Assembly: GCA_017415995.1 (NCBI GenBank)
Contig: JAFQDN010000043.1
Coordinates: forward strand, 1 to 32,315
DNA: 32,315 nt
Direction: 5' to 3'
Source: Akkermansia sp.
GTDB lineage: Bacteria > Verrucomicrobiota > Verrucomicrobiia > Verrucomicrobiales > Akkermansiaceae
Made by a program: the position numbers and the translations under genes. Shown piece after piece: positions 7,327 to 14,987 of the stretch. The first letter of the stretch is position 1, and every line of letters begins with the position of its first letter. The notes beneath the pieces were generated by a model, which did no database searches, was not told the DNA's origin, and saw nothing but the letters and a program-made list of their open reading frames with translations.

Positions 7327-8417
7327 TTCAGATTCAGCACCTCGAAAAAAAATTCGGCAATCTCACCGTTCTCAAGGACGTTAACGTCCACATCAAACGC
7401 GGGGAGGTCATTTCCGTCATCGGGCCCTCCGGCACGGGCAAAAGCACATTCCTGCGCTGCCTTAATTTGCTGGAACAGCCTACCGCCGGCAGCATTATCG
7501 TGGATGGTGAAGAACTGCTTACCGCCCGGAAGGCAGATGTGCCCAAACTGCGCCGCAAAATGGGCATGGTGTTCCAATCCTTCAACTTGTTTGACCACCT
7601 GAGCGTCTTGGAGAACGTCTGCATAGGCCCCATTAAGCTACTGGGTATCAGCAAGGTGGAGGCAACACGCCGCGCAATGCGCCTCCTCAAAATGGTAGGT
7701 ATGGCGGAAAAGGCCCGCAGCATGCCGTCCGAGCTCTCCGGAGGCCAAAAACAGCGCGCAGCCATTGCTCGCTGCCTTTCCATGAACCCGGAAATCATCC
7801 TCTTCGATGAGCCAACCTCTGCACTGGACCCCACTATGGTAAGTGAGGTACTTTCCGTTATCCGCACCCTTGCCAAGCAGGGCATGACCATGATTATCGT
7901 AACGCATGAGATGTCTTTTGCCCGCCGCGTAAGCACGCGTGTGCTTTACATGGACCAGGGTATCATATACGAGGAAGGCACCCCGGAGCAAATCTTCAAT
8001 GCGCCTGAGCGCGAGCGCACTCGCGTCTTCGTCAACAGCATCCGTGATTTCCACTTCACCATTCACAGCCAGGATTACGACCTCTTTGCCCTCGAAGCAG
8101 AGCTGCGCCGCTTCTGCAATAAGTATTTCCTCTCCGAGGAGTCCATTCAATGTTCCCTTCGTTTAGCGGAGGAAATTCTACACCACATTCCCTTGGGAGA
8201 AGGTGATGTACAGCTCAGTTACCGCTATGCGGAAAAGACCGGGACCCTCGCTCTGGAGGTTCTCATGCCCCCGGACACAACCGAGGTTCTTCCGGCAATG
8301 CCCTACCGGGTACGCGAAGATTTGGAGCAGTATTGTACAGGCGTCCATGAGGAGGCCGTGCAGCGCAATGACTCCCCATACCGCATGCTCAAACTCTTCA
8401 TCCGCACCGAGCACTGA
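7323..8417 (+). CDS. Polar amino-acid ABC transporter ATPase with C-terminal extension
   Basis: The ATPase partner of the preceding fusion permease, sharing an ATGA overlap with it. Residues 1-240 are a complete GlnQ/HisP-type domain: Walker [10 protein letters not shown] at 34-42, signature LSGGQ at 138-142, Walker B ILFDEP ending at 164, and H-loop His195. The family normally ends near 240-260. Here another 120 residues follow (about 245-364), beginning [14 protein letters not shown]. The helix [12 protein letters not shown] and the strand pattern [16 protein letters not shown] resemble the N-box half of a GHKL/RsbW-like fold, but no glycine-rich ATP lid is visible. The extension may regulate transport; this is inference. 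No clear terminator follows the stop. Confidence 0.9.
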   Translation: MIQIQHLEKKFGNLTVLKDVNVHIKRGEVISVIGPSGTGKSTFLRCLNLLEQPTAGSIIVDGEELLTARKADVPKLRRKMGMVFQSFNLFDHLSVLENVCIGPIKLLGISKVEATRRAMRLLKMVGMAEKARSMPSELSGGQKQRAAIARCLSMNPEIILFDEPTSALDPTMVSEVLSVIRTLAKQGMTMIIVTHEMSFARRVSTRVLYMDQGIIYEEGTPEQIFNAPERERTRVFVNSIRDFHFTIHSQDYDLFALEAELRRFCNKYFLSEESIQCSLRLAEEILHHIPLGEGDVQLSYRYAEKTGTLALEVLMPPDTTEVLPAMPYRVREDLEQYCTGVHEEAVQRNDSPYRMLKLFIRTEH

Positions 8418-8456
8418 CCTCTTTTCCATCCCCGCCCCGGGGCTCAAAAATACTAC

Positions 8457-8486
8457 TTGACAGCAGGGGGACGCAAGTGGTAGGAT
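8457..8486 (+). promoter_or_regulatory. Promoter of the small unknown gene and PPX-HD unit
   Basis: TTGACA at 8457-8462, an 18-bp spacer (GCA, GGGGG, ACGCAA, GTGG), and TAGGAT at 8481-8486. The ATG at 8494 is only 7 nt after the -10, so the mRNA would be leaderless. Confidence 0.7.
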
Positions 8487-8493
8487 AGCAACG

Positions 8494-8847
8494 ATGAGTG
8501 ATGGAAGCACAGCTGAGCGCAAAGCGAGGAAAAGCATGAGCAGCAAGAATGTAACATTTTCCTATGCCGTGAATGCGTGGATGAAGCGACTGGGCACGAT
8601 GTTCCCCGGGCAGGGCTCAAAGATAACGGAGTGGGTATTCCATACATTCCACTGCATGCGCAAGCAGAATCCCGGCTTGTTCGAGACGCGTATGCATGAA
8701 ATAAATGCGGAATTGTGCATGCAGCAGGTTCTGAATGCGGCAGAAAGCGCAGAAAAACGCCTGAGCTACAAGCGCGTCTTGCCGGCGTTTTTCCGGTATT
8801 GTGCCTTGAGCGGCTGGCGAAACGGTGCAGATAATGCGGAAGATTAA
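8494..8847 (+). CDS. Hypothetical protein, 117 aa
   Basis: No family recognised. The protein is basic, Met/Cys/Trp-containing and mostly helical in appearance, with no signal peptide or membrane segment, so probably cytoplasmic. The ATG sits 7 nt after a strong promoter and would be the first codon of a leaderless transcript; an in-frame Met at codon 15 is an alternative start. The gene ends 3 bp before the PPX-HD gene, so the two are almost certainly co-transcribed and may act together. The codon pattern resembles its neighbours. The promoter placement and tight coupling are the main evidence that it is real. Confidence 0.65.
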   Translation: MSDGSTAERKARKSMSSKNVTFSYAVNAWMKRLGTMFPGQGSKITEWVFHTFHCMRKQNPGLFETRMHEINAELCMQQVLNAAESAEKRLSYKRVLPAFFRYCALSGWRNGADNAED

Positions 8848-8850
8848 ATC

Positions 8851-10425
8851 ATGAACAACACCAAACACCCGGCAACCGACTCCGAGGCCCCACCCGCGCC
8901 ATCCGTGGTGCAGGCAGTTATCTTTATGGGGGCAAGTGCCGTCTCCATGATGGTGGCTGAGGAGCGAGAGGGGTGTCTGCGAGTGTTGGATGTGCTTTCA
9001 CAGCCCTTGGCACTGGCAGAAGATATTTTCCGCAACGGCAGCATATCGCGCGAGACGATGGATCGCTGCGTGCAGATATTGACGGGGTATAATGATTTGC
9101 TGCATGAGTACCGCAGCGGGGATGAGGTACTGGTACGCTTACTTGCCACCAATGTGTTGCTGAATATCAACAACATGGACAGCATCACCAACCGTCTGCA
9201 AACAGCCTGTGGCCTGAGTTTGGAGGTAATGGACGACGGCGAGATGACCCGCCTGCTTTACGTCAACATGCAGGAAATGCTGGAAAAGCACGCCGAATTG
9301 GAGAAAAAACGCGTACTCGTGCTGCATGTCGGCCCCGGCAATACGCGCCTGCTACTGTTTGACAAGGGGCGCATTACATATTATGCCGGGTACCGAATGG
9401 GAGCACACCGCACGGCCATGGCAATTCGGGACACCCACTTCAGCAGTGCAGAACACGAGTGCTCCCTCATCCGAGAACATATTCGCGGCGTTGTGGAGCA
9501 GATATTGCATGACTCGGAAGGAGCAATCCCCACCGAACCGGATGCCATGATTATTTTCGGGCCGGATTTCAGGCATATTAATTCCCCCTTGCTGGAGGGA
9601 TACAGCGTGAGCCCCGAGACACTGGATGAGCTGGTGGATGAAATAGCGCGCACACCATACAGACAGCGCATGGAGAAATTCCGGGTGGATTACGCCGGAG
9701 TGAATGCGCTGCTACCGGCAGCAGTGACGTACCTGACACTGGCCGGAGCATTTGAAGCGCAGACGATTTTACTACCGCAGGAAGAATATGCCCACGCATT
9801 CCTGCGCAGTCTTTTGCCCACTCACAAAGATGACCACGGCATGGACCAGGAAGTGCTGCACTTTGCCCATTTGCTTGCCAACCGTTACAAGGTGGACCGC
9901 GGGCACAGCCAACAGGTGCGCAAGCTTTGTTCATCCCTCTTTGATCAGCTGCAGGAGCTGCATGGGCTTTCCCGCCACGACCGCTTGCTGCTGAATGTTG
10001 CGGCGGTTTTACACGAAATCGGCACCTTCATCAGCCCGAAAAATCACCATCGACACGGCCAATACATCATCCTGAATTCCGAGTTATTCGGTCTTTCCCG
10101 ACAAGATGTGGAGGTAATCGGCCTGTTGGCACGCTACCACCGCCATGGCGCACCCACTACCAATGATCGCAGCTATGCAGAATTGGACCGGAACAACCGC
10201 TTGCGGGTGCAAAAATTGGCCGCATTACTGCGCGTGGCAGATGCCATGGAACGCGCACACTCCCACCGCATCACCAATTTCACCACGCGTTATAACGGGC
10301 GACAGTTGGAATTGCTGGTTCCCGGTGTGCATGACCTCACGATTGAAAACTTAGCCATGCGCAGCAAGGCGGACCTCTTTACCGCCATCTTCGGCTTCGA
10401 TGTTCGCCTACTGCCCGCGCAATAA
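8851..10425 (+). CDS. PPX/GppA-family phosphatase-like protein with HD domain
   Basis: 524 residues, laid out like exopolyphosphatase/guanosine pentaphosphatase: an actin-like N-terminal half and an HD-type helical C-terminal half. The C-terminal half closely follows the Ppx pattern: His352 in RGHSQQV, HEIG at 388-391, then HHRHGQYIILNSELFGLS and LARYHRHG. The N-terminal half is degenerate. The usual D-x-GSNS phosphate loop reads FMGASAVSMM, and the usual GGGST loop reads HVGPGNT. A GEMTRLL stretch sits where G-x-EEARL carries the catalytic Glu in active enzymes. It may bind polyphosphate or (p)ppGpp without cleaving, or rely on the HD half. It follows the 117-aa gene after 3 bp. No terminator is evident. 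Confidence 0.85.
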   Translation: MNNTKHPATDSEAPPAPSVVQAVIFMGASAVSMMVAEEREGCLRVLDVLSQPLALAEDIFRNGSISRETMDRCVQILTGYNDLLHEYRSGDEVLVRLLATNVLLNINNMDSITNRLQTACGLSLEVMDDGEMTRLLYVNMQEMLEKHAELEKKRVLVLHVGPGNTRLLLFDKGRITYYAGYRMGAHRTAMAIRDTHFSSAEHECSLIREHIRGVVEQILHDSEGAIPTEPDAMIIFGPDFRHINSPLLEGYSVSPETLDELVDEIARTPYRQRMEKFRVDYAGVNALLPAAVTYLTLAGAFEAQTILLPQEEYAHAFLRSLLPTHKDDHGMDQEVLHFAHLLANRYKVDRGHSQQVRKLCSSLFDQLQELHGLSRHDRLLLNVAAVLHEIGTFISPKNHHRHGQYIILNSELFGLSRQDVEVIGLLARYHRHGAPTTNDRSYAELDRNNRLRVQKLAALLRVADAMERAHSHRITNFTTRYNGRQLELLVPGVHDLTIENLAMRSKADLFTAIFGFDVRLLPAQ

Positions 10426-10537
10426 GGCTCGTGTGCAGGATGTACACAAGGCGGTGGCCTCAAAAACTCATTTAATCAGGCAGGCAGAGCCTAGAGTAAC
10501 AGAAGCATGGTTGCAAAAAACATTCCTCATGCTCAAA

Positions 10538-10552
10538 GTATATAAAATATAC
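10538..10552. promoter_or_regulatory. Perfect AT palindrome upstream of ppdK
   Basis: GTATAT-aaa-ATATAC, 6-bp arms and a 3-bp centre, in the 271-bp gap before ppdK. It could be an operator, but AT-rich palindromes of this size also occur by chance. The rest of 10426-10537 shows nothing clear. Confidence 0.3.
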
Positions 10553-10566
10553 GAATTATTGTCAAC

Positions 10567-10644
10567 ATGAAACTCAAAGAAGCAGAAACTCGTGACATAA
10601 CGGCCATACAACCCCAAATTGAGCTTGACGAACGGGGGGTATAA
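10567..10644 (+). CDS. Possible 25-residue micro-ORF before ppdK
   Basis: ATG at 10567 opens a 25-residue peptide beginning MKLKEAETRDITAIQPQ and ending at TAA 10642-10644. It has balanced charge and reads like protein, but it lacks a ribosome binding site and a convincing promoter, and its end overlaps the ppdK promoter. It could be chance or the remnant of a gene. Confidence 0.15.
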   Translation: MKLKEAETRDITAIQPQIELDERGV

Positions 10645-10655
10645 TGTGGTACTCT
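10625..10655 (+). promoter_or_regulatory. Promoter of ppdK
   Basis: TTGACG at 10625-10630, a 19-bp spacer (AAC, GGGGGG, TATAAT, GTGG), and TACTCT at 10650-10655. The alternative pairing TTGAGC (10619) with TATAAT (10640) has a 15-bp spacer. The leader would be about 35-50 nt. Confidence 0.5.
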
Positions 10656-10696
10656 AACCCACAAACATAACGTTTTTCAGTTTACACACACATATT

Positions 10697-13405
10697 ATGG
10701 ACAAAATAGTTTATCATTTCGGTGGTGGTACCGCCGATGGCGATGGCGGCATGAAAGCGCTGCTGGGTGGTAAGGGTGCAAATTTGGCAGAGATGGCACG
10801 CATCGGCCTTCCGGTGCCTCCCGGATTCACGATTACAACGGAGGTTTGTACATACTACTATGAGAATGGGCTGACATACCCGGCAGAGCTGGAAGGCTTG
10901 GTGCATGAGGGTATTGCCAAGATGGAAGCGCTGGTCGGCCGTAAGTTCGGGGACACGACAGCCATGCCTCTGCTGGTTTCCGTACGTTCCGGAGCTCGTG
11001 AATCCATGCCCGGCATGATGGATACCATCCTCAACCTCGGTCTCAATGATGAGACGGTGGAAGCCATGGCAACCGCCACCAACAATCCTCGCTTTGCGTG
11101 GGACTGCTACCGCCGTTTCGTGCAGATGTACGGTGATGTAGTGATGGGTGTACAAAAGGATGAAGGTGAGGATTTGGAACCCTTTGAGAGCGTCATTCAC
11201 ACCCTCAAGCATGAGCGCTACGGCAAGGACATCTCCGACTCCGAGTTGACTGCCGATGACAGCCGTGAGCTCGTTAAGCGCTTCAAGACACTTGTGTTGG
11301 CTCGCAGCGGACAGAGTTTCCCGGCGGATCCGTGGGAGCAGCTCAAAGGCGCCATCGGCGCCGTATTCGGCAGCTGGAACAATGAGCGCGCCATCACCTA
11401 CCGCCAGAAGTATGGCATACCCAGCGAGTGGGGTACAGCCGTGAACGTGCAGAGCATGGTGTTCGGCAATACGTCCGATGAATCCGGCTCCGGTGTGGCC
11501 TTTACCCGCAACCCCGCCATCGGCGTCAATGAGTTCTACGGTGAGTTCCTCATGAATGCTCAGGGCGAGGACGTGGTGGCCGGTGTACGCACCCCGGATC
11601 CCGTAGCAAAATTGGCAGAGGTAATGCCCAGTGCCTTCAAGGAGCTGTGCGAAATCCGCAAGACGCTTGAGAACCACTTCCGCGACATGCAGGACTTTGA
11701 GTTCACCATTCAGGATCGCAAGGTATACATGCTGCAGACCCGCAACGGCAAGCGCACCGGCATTGCAGCCTTCCGCATTGCTTGCGACATGGAGCGCGAG
11801 GGGCTTATTGACTGGCAAACGGCCGTTAAGCGCATACCCGCCGACCAGGTGGACCAAGTACTTGCTCCCGTGTTTGACTCCGCCTCCATCAAGAAAGTGC
11901 GCCCGATTGCCAAAGGACTTAACGCCGGCCCCGGCGCAGCATCCGGCCGCATTTACCTGAACGCCAACCGCTGCATTGAGGCCACCAAGAACGGTGAGCA
12001 TGTGCTGCTGGTACGTTTGGAGACCTCCCCGGAAGATTTGCGTGGAATGATTGCAGCAGAGGGCATTCTGACGGCTCGCGGCGGTCTTTCCAGCCACGCT
12101 GCATTGGTAGCCCGCCAGATGGGCAAGGTGTGCGTGTGCGGCGTGAGCGAGATGGAGATTGATTACCAAAAACGCACCGTCACCCTTGCCGGAGTTACCT
12201 ACAAGGAGGGAGAGTACCTCTCCTTGGATGGCACGGCGGGTCTTGTATATGCCGGCAAGATTGACACCGCCCCCTCCGAGATTATCCAAGTGCTCATCAA
12301 GAAGACCATGACCCCGGAGCAGAGCCAAAGCTACCGCGATTTTGCCCGCGTCATGGACTGGTGCAAACAGGCTACCCGCCTGCAGGTGCGCACCAATGCC
12401 GACTCCCCGGAGCAAGCCGAGGCTGCTATCGCCTTCGGTGCAAGCGGCATCGGTCTGTGCCGTACGGAGCACATGTTCTTTGGCGGCAACCGCATCGACT
12501 ACATGCGCCGCATGATTCTCTCCGAGCGCATGCACGAACGCAAGGAGGCTGTGGCACGCCTGCTGCCCTTCCAGAAGAGCGATTTCAAGGGCATCTTCAA
12601 GGCACTGGCCGGGCGCCCGGCCACCATCCGCTTGCTGGATCCGCCCCTGCACGAGTTCTTGCCCCACACCAAGGAGCAGCAGCTCGACATCGCTAAGAAG
12701 TTCAACATGCCGGTAGAGCTCGTCATGCGCCGCGTACTGGAGCTGCATGAGTTCAACCCCATGCTGGGCCACCGTGGCTGCCGCCTCGGCATCTCCTACC
12801 CCGAGATTACGGAAATGCAGGCACGCGCCATCATTGAAGCAGCCATTGAGGTACAGGAGGAAGAAGGCTTTGAGGTACGCCCGGAGATTATGGTACCCCT
12901 CGTCTCCTTCAAGCGCGAGCTCGACCTCCAGAAGGAAGTGATTGACCGCGTAGCTGAGCAGGTGTTTGCTGAGAAGGGACGCCGCATTTCCTACCAAGTC
13001 GGCACCATGATTGAGATTCCCCGAGCCTGCGTAACGGCTGACGAGATTGCCCAAACGGCTGAGTTCTTCTCCTTCGGCACCAACGACCTCACCCAAACCG
13101 GCTTGGGCATGAGCCGCGATGACTCCGGTTCCTTCCTCAACCACTACCGTGATTTGGAGATTGTGACTGCCAACGTCTTTGCCTCCATTGACCAGACGGG
13201 TGTGGGCCGCCTGATGAAGATGGCCATCGACTACGGCCGCTCCACCCGACCGGGCATGAAGATGGGCATTTGCGGTGAGCACGGTGGTGATCCCACCTCT
13301 GTTCGCTTCTGCCACAAGCTTGGTCTCACTTACGTATCCTGCTCACCCTACCGCGTACCCACCGCACGCCTTGCAGCAGCCCAGGCTGCTCTTGCTGAGT
13401 GCTGA
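10697..13405 (+). CDS. ppdK: Pyruvate, phosphate dikinase
   Basis: 902 residues, the full length of bacterial PPDK. It interconverts ATP, phosphate and pyruvate with AMP, PPi and PEP in the cytosol; in anaerobes it often runs in the glycolytic direction to save energy with PPi. The N-terminal nucleotide-binding domain opens GGGTADGD and [11 protein letters not shown]. The swivelling phosphohistidine domain holds GGLSSHAA with His467. The C-terminal PEP/pyruvate barrel has GLCRTEHMF and the acid-base Cys882 in [10 protein letters not shown]. The residue before the phosphohistidine is Ser, compatible with PDRP-type control in principle, although no regulator gene is nearby. The gene stands alone between its own promoter and a very strong terminator. 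There is no Shine-Dalgarno before the ATG. Confidence 0.97.
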   Translation: MDKIVYHFGGGTADGDGGMKALLGGKGANLAEMARIGLPVPPGFTITTEVCTYYYENGLTYPAELEGLVHEGIAKMEALVGRKFGDTTAMPLLVSVRSGARESMPGMMDTILNLGLNDETVEAMATATNNPRFAWDCYRRFVQMYGDVVMGVQKDEGEDLEPFESVIHTLKHERYGKDISDSELTADDSRELVKRFKTLVLARSGQSFPADPWEQLKGAIGAVFGSWNNERAITYRQKYGIPSEWGTAVNVQSMVFGNTSDESGSGVAFTRNPAIGVNEFYGEFLMNAQGEDVVAGVRTPDPVAKLAEVMPSAFKELCEIRKTLENHFRDMQDFEFTIQDRKVYMLQTRNGKRTGIAAFRIACDMEREGLIDWQTAVKRIPADQVDQVLAPVFDSASIKKVRPIAKGLNAGPGAASGRIYLNANRCIEATKNGEHVLLVRLETSPEDLRGMIAAEGILTARGGLSSHAALVARQMGKVCVCGVSEMEIDYQKRTVTLAGVTYKEGEYLSLDGTAGLVYAGKIDTAPSEIIQVLIKKTMTPEQSQSYRDFARVMDWCKQATRLQVRTNADSPEQAEAAIAFGASGIGLCRTEHMFFGGNRIDYMRRMILSERMHERKEAVARLLPFQKSDFKGIFKALAGRPATIRLLDPPLHEFLPHTKEQQLDIAKKFNMPVELVMRRVLELHEFNPMLGHRGCRLGISYPEITEMQARAIIEAAIEVQEEEGFEVRPEIMVPLVSFKRELDLQKEVIDRVAEQVFAEKGRRISYQVGTMIEIPRACVTADEIAQTAEFFSFGTNDLTQTGLGMSRDDSGSFLNHYRDLEIVTANVFASIDQTGVGRLMKMAIDYGRSTRPGMKMGICGEHGGDPTSVRFCHKLGLTYVSCSPYRVPTARLAAAQAALAEC

Positions 13406-13437
13406 TAGCGTGTAGAGAAAGCCGAATACGGCAATTA

Positions 13438-13480
13438 CCCCCCCCGCTGCGCAGTTTCCTGCCGACGGGGGGGGATTTTT
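13438..13480 (+). terminator. Rho-independent terminator of ppdK
   Basis: A 9-bp stem of eight C plus G (13438-13446) pairs with C plus eight G (13466-13474), followed by ATTTTT. Confidence 0.9.
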
Positions 13481-13603
13481 ATGGTCATTGCAGGGCTGGC
13501 TGCGCACCGCCGCTGAAGCCACCATGGCGCATCAGTAGCCCCCTTGTGATGAAAATTCTATTCCGTGCAGAATTTTCCTGACGCGCAATCATCCTAAATG
13601 CCC

Positions 13604-13632
13604 TTGACATGGCTTGCATGCGCGTGTAAACT
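13604..13632 (+). promoter_or_regulatory. Promoter of the methyltransferase gene
   Basis: TTGACA at 13604-13609, exactly 17 bp of spacer, TAAACT at 13627-13632. The ATG at 13639 is 6 nt further, predicting a leaderless mRNA. Confidence 0.75.
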
Positions 13633-13638
13633 GCATGT

Positions 13639-14958
13639 ATGCAACAGAATGGAAAATGGGAAAAACGCCCGGAAGGAAAACCTACATACGCCAGAAAAGG
13701 AATGAGCAACAAGCGCCCGCAGGCTGCTGCCCCACGCGCATTCAAAACGGCAGACGCTCCTGAGGGGAGTGAAAATTGGGTAAAACCTTGGGTGCAACTC
13801 AAGTATTTTACCTACAACCCGGCTGTTTTCCCGCGCATGCTCGGTGCGGTGAGTGCAAATGCCCCCGCCGGCGGGCTCATTAACGTGTACGACAAGAATG
13901 GTGAACCCTTCGGCGGTGGATTTTGGAACCCGCAAAGTCGCACGCCGTTGCGTATGCTTTACCATGGGCCGGAACAATTGTCGGAAAAGGATTTGGAGAA
14001 CGCCATTCGCCGTGCCGTGGAGTGGCGCCGCCGAGATTGCGAGCTGGATGCCACCACAAGTGCCTACCGAGTCATCCACGGGGATTCCGATGGGCTGGGT
14101 GGCCTGATTGTGGACCGTTACGCGGATGTACTGAGTCTGGAAGTCACCACCTTGGGAGTATGGCAGCGGCTGCCGCAGTGGCTGCCGTTGTTGCATGAGC
14201 TGTGTGGCACCTCGCGCCACGTCATCACTGTGGATGAGAGCATTGCCCGCATGGAAGGTATAGACCGCAGCACCGCCCCGGAAAGCGCACCCGTGCACCG
14301 AGTACGCATTGTGGAAAACGGAGTCAACTTTGAGGTGGACTTTGCTCAGGGGCACAAAACCGGCTTTTTCTGTGACCAGAGGGATAACCGCCTCAAGCTC
14401 TCACGTTTGGTGAAGGGCAAAACCATGCTGGATTTGTGCTGTTACTCCGGCGGCTTTTCCATCCACGCCAAACTGCATGGCGGAGCCAAGGAGGTAACCG
14501 CCGTGGATTTGGATGAAAAAGCCATCGCCATGGCCAAACGCAATGCCAACATCAACTCCGCCAACGGCCCGCTGCGTATTGACTTTGTGCATGCGGATGC
14601 TTTTGTGTACGCCCGCCAAATGGTGAGAAACGGCAAGCTGTTCGACGTCGTACTGCTGGACCCACCCAAATTCGTGCTCGGGCGAGATGAAGAAAAAGAA
14701 GAAGGGCTCAAAAAATACAATGACCTGAACATGTTGGGGCTACAGTGCGTGCGGACGGGTGGCCTGTTCGTCACCTGCTCCTGCTCGGGGCTCGTGTCCC
14801 CCACCGAGTTTGAAAAAACCGTCATCAAAGCGGCTCAACGATTGGGGCGCCGCCTGCAAATACTGGAAATGACGGGTCCCGGATGGGACCACCCGTTTCT
14901 GTCCACTTACCCGGAAGGGCGCTACCTCAAGGTATTGTGGGCTCGTGTACTTGCATAA
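13639..14958 (+). CDS. RlmI-family (COG1092) SAM-dependent rRNA methyltransferase
   Basis: 439 residues. A basic, probably disordered extension (1-50) precedes a PUA-like RNA-binding region (about 50-130) and an EEHEE-like linker domain with GDSDGLGGLIVDRY. The class I methyltransferase core follows: motif I LDLCCYSGGFS from 264, the acidic end of motif II in AVDLDEKAI, motif IV LDPPKF with Asp341, and TCSCSG, where the family's catalytic Cys for 5-methylcytosine lies. RlmI modifies C1962 of 23S rRNA in E. coli; the exact target here is not shown by sequence. The gene starts 6 nt after a -10 box and ends 29 bp before the antiporter, which has its own promoter-like site. Confidence 0.88.
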   Translation: MQQNGKWEKRPEGKPTYARKGMSNKRPQAAAPRAFKTADAPEGSENWVKPWVQLKYFTYNPAVFPRMLGAVSANAPAGGLINVYDKNGEPFGGGFWNPQSRTPLRMLYHGPEQLSEKDLENAIRRAVEWRRRDCELDATTSAYRVIHGDSDGLGGLIVDRYADVLSLEVTTLGVWQRLPQWLPLLHELCGTSRHVITVDESIARMEGIDRSTAPESAPVHRVRIVENGVNFEVDFAQGHKTGFFCDQRDNRLKLSRLVKGKTMLDLCCYSGGFSIHAKLHGGAKEVTAVDLDEKAIAMAKRNANINSANGPLRIDFVHADAFVYARQMVRNGKLFDVVLLDPPKFVLGRDEEKEEGLKKYNDLNMLGLQCVRTGGLFVTCSCSGLVSPTEFEKTVIKAAQRLGRRLQILEMTGPGWDHPFLSTYPEGRYLKVLWARVLA

Positions 14959-14980
14959 CTATACTCGCCATAAGTATACA
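14951..14980 (+). promoter_or_regulatory. Promoter and dyad in front of the antiporter gene
   Basis: TTGCAT at 14951-14956, an 18-bp spacer, TATACA at 14975-14980, and ATG at 14988 (7 nt later, leaderless). The spacer contains an inverted repeat, TATACT-cgccata-AGTATA, that could be an operator overlapping the promoter. Confidence 0.5.
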
Positions 14981-14987
14981 ATAAGAA

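Noticed and set aside
8428..8445. GCCCCGGGGC palindrome after the ABC ATPase gene as a terminator
   Set aside because: The perfect palindrome is too short to leave a loop and is followed by an A-run instead of a T-run.
10682..13315. 877-codon open frame antisense to ppdK
   Set aside because: It mirrors the biased codon use of a confidently identified gene on the other strand, has no recognisable domains, and is rich in His/Leu/Gly as such shadows are.
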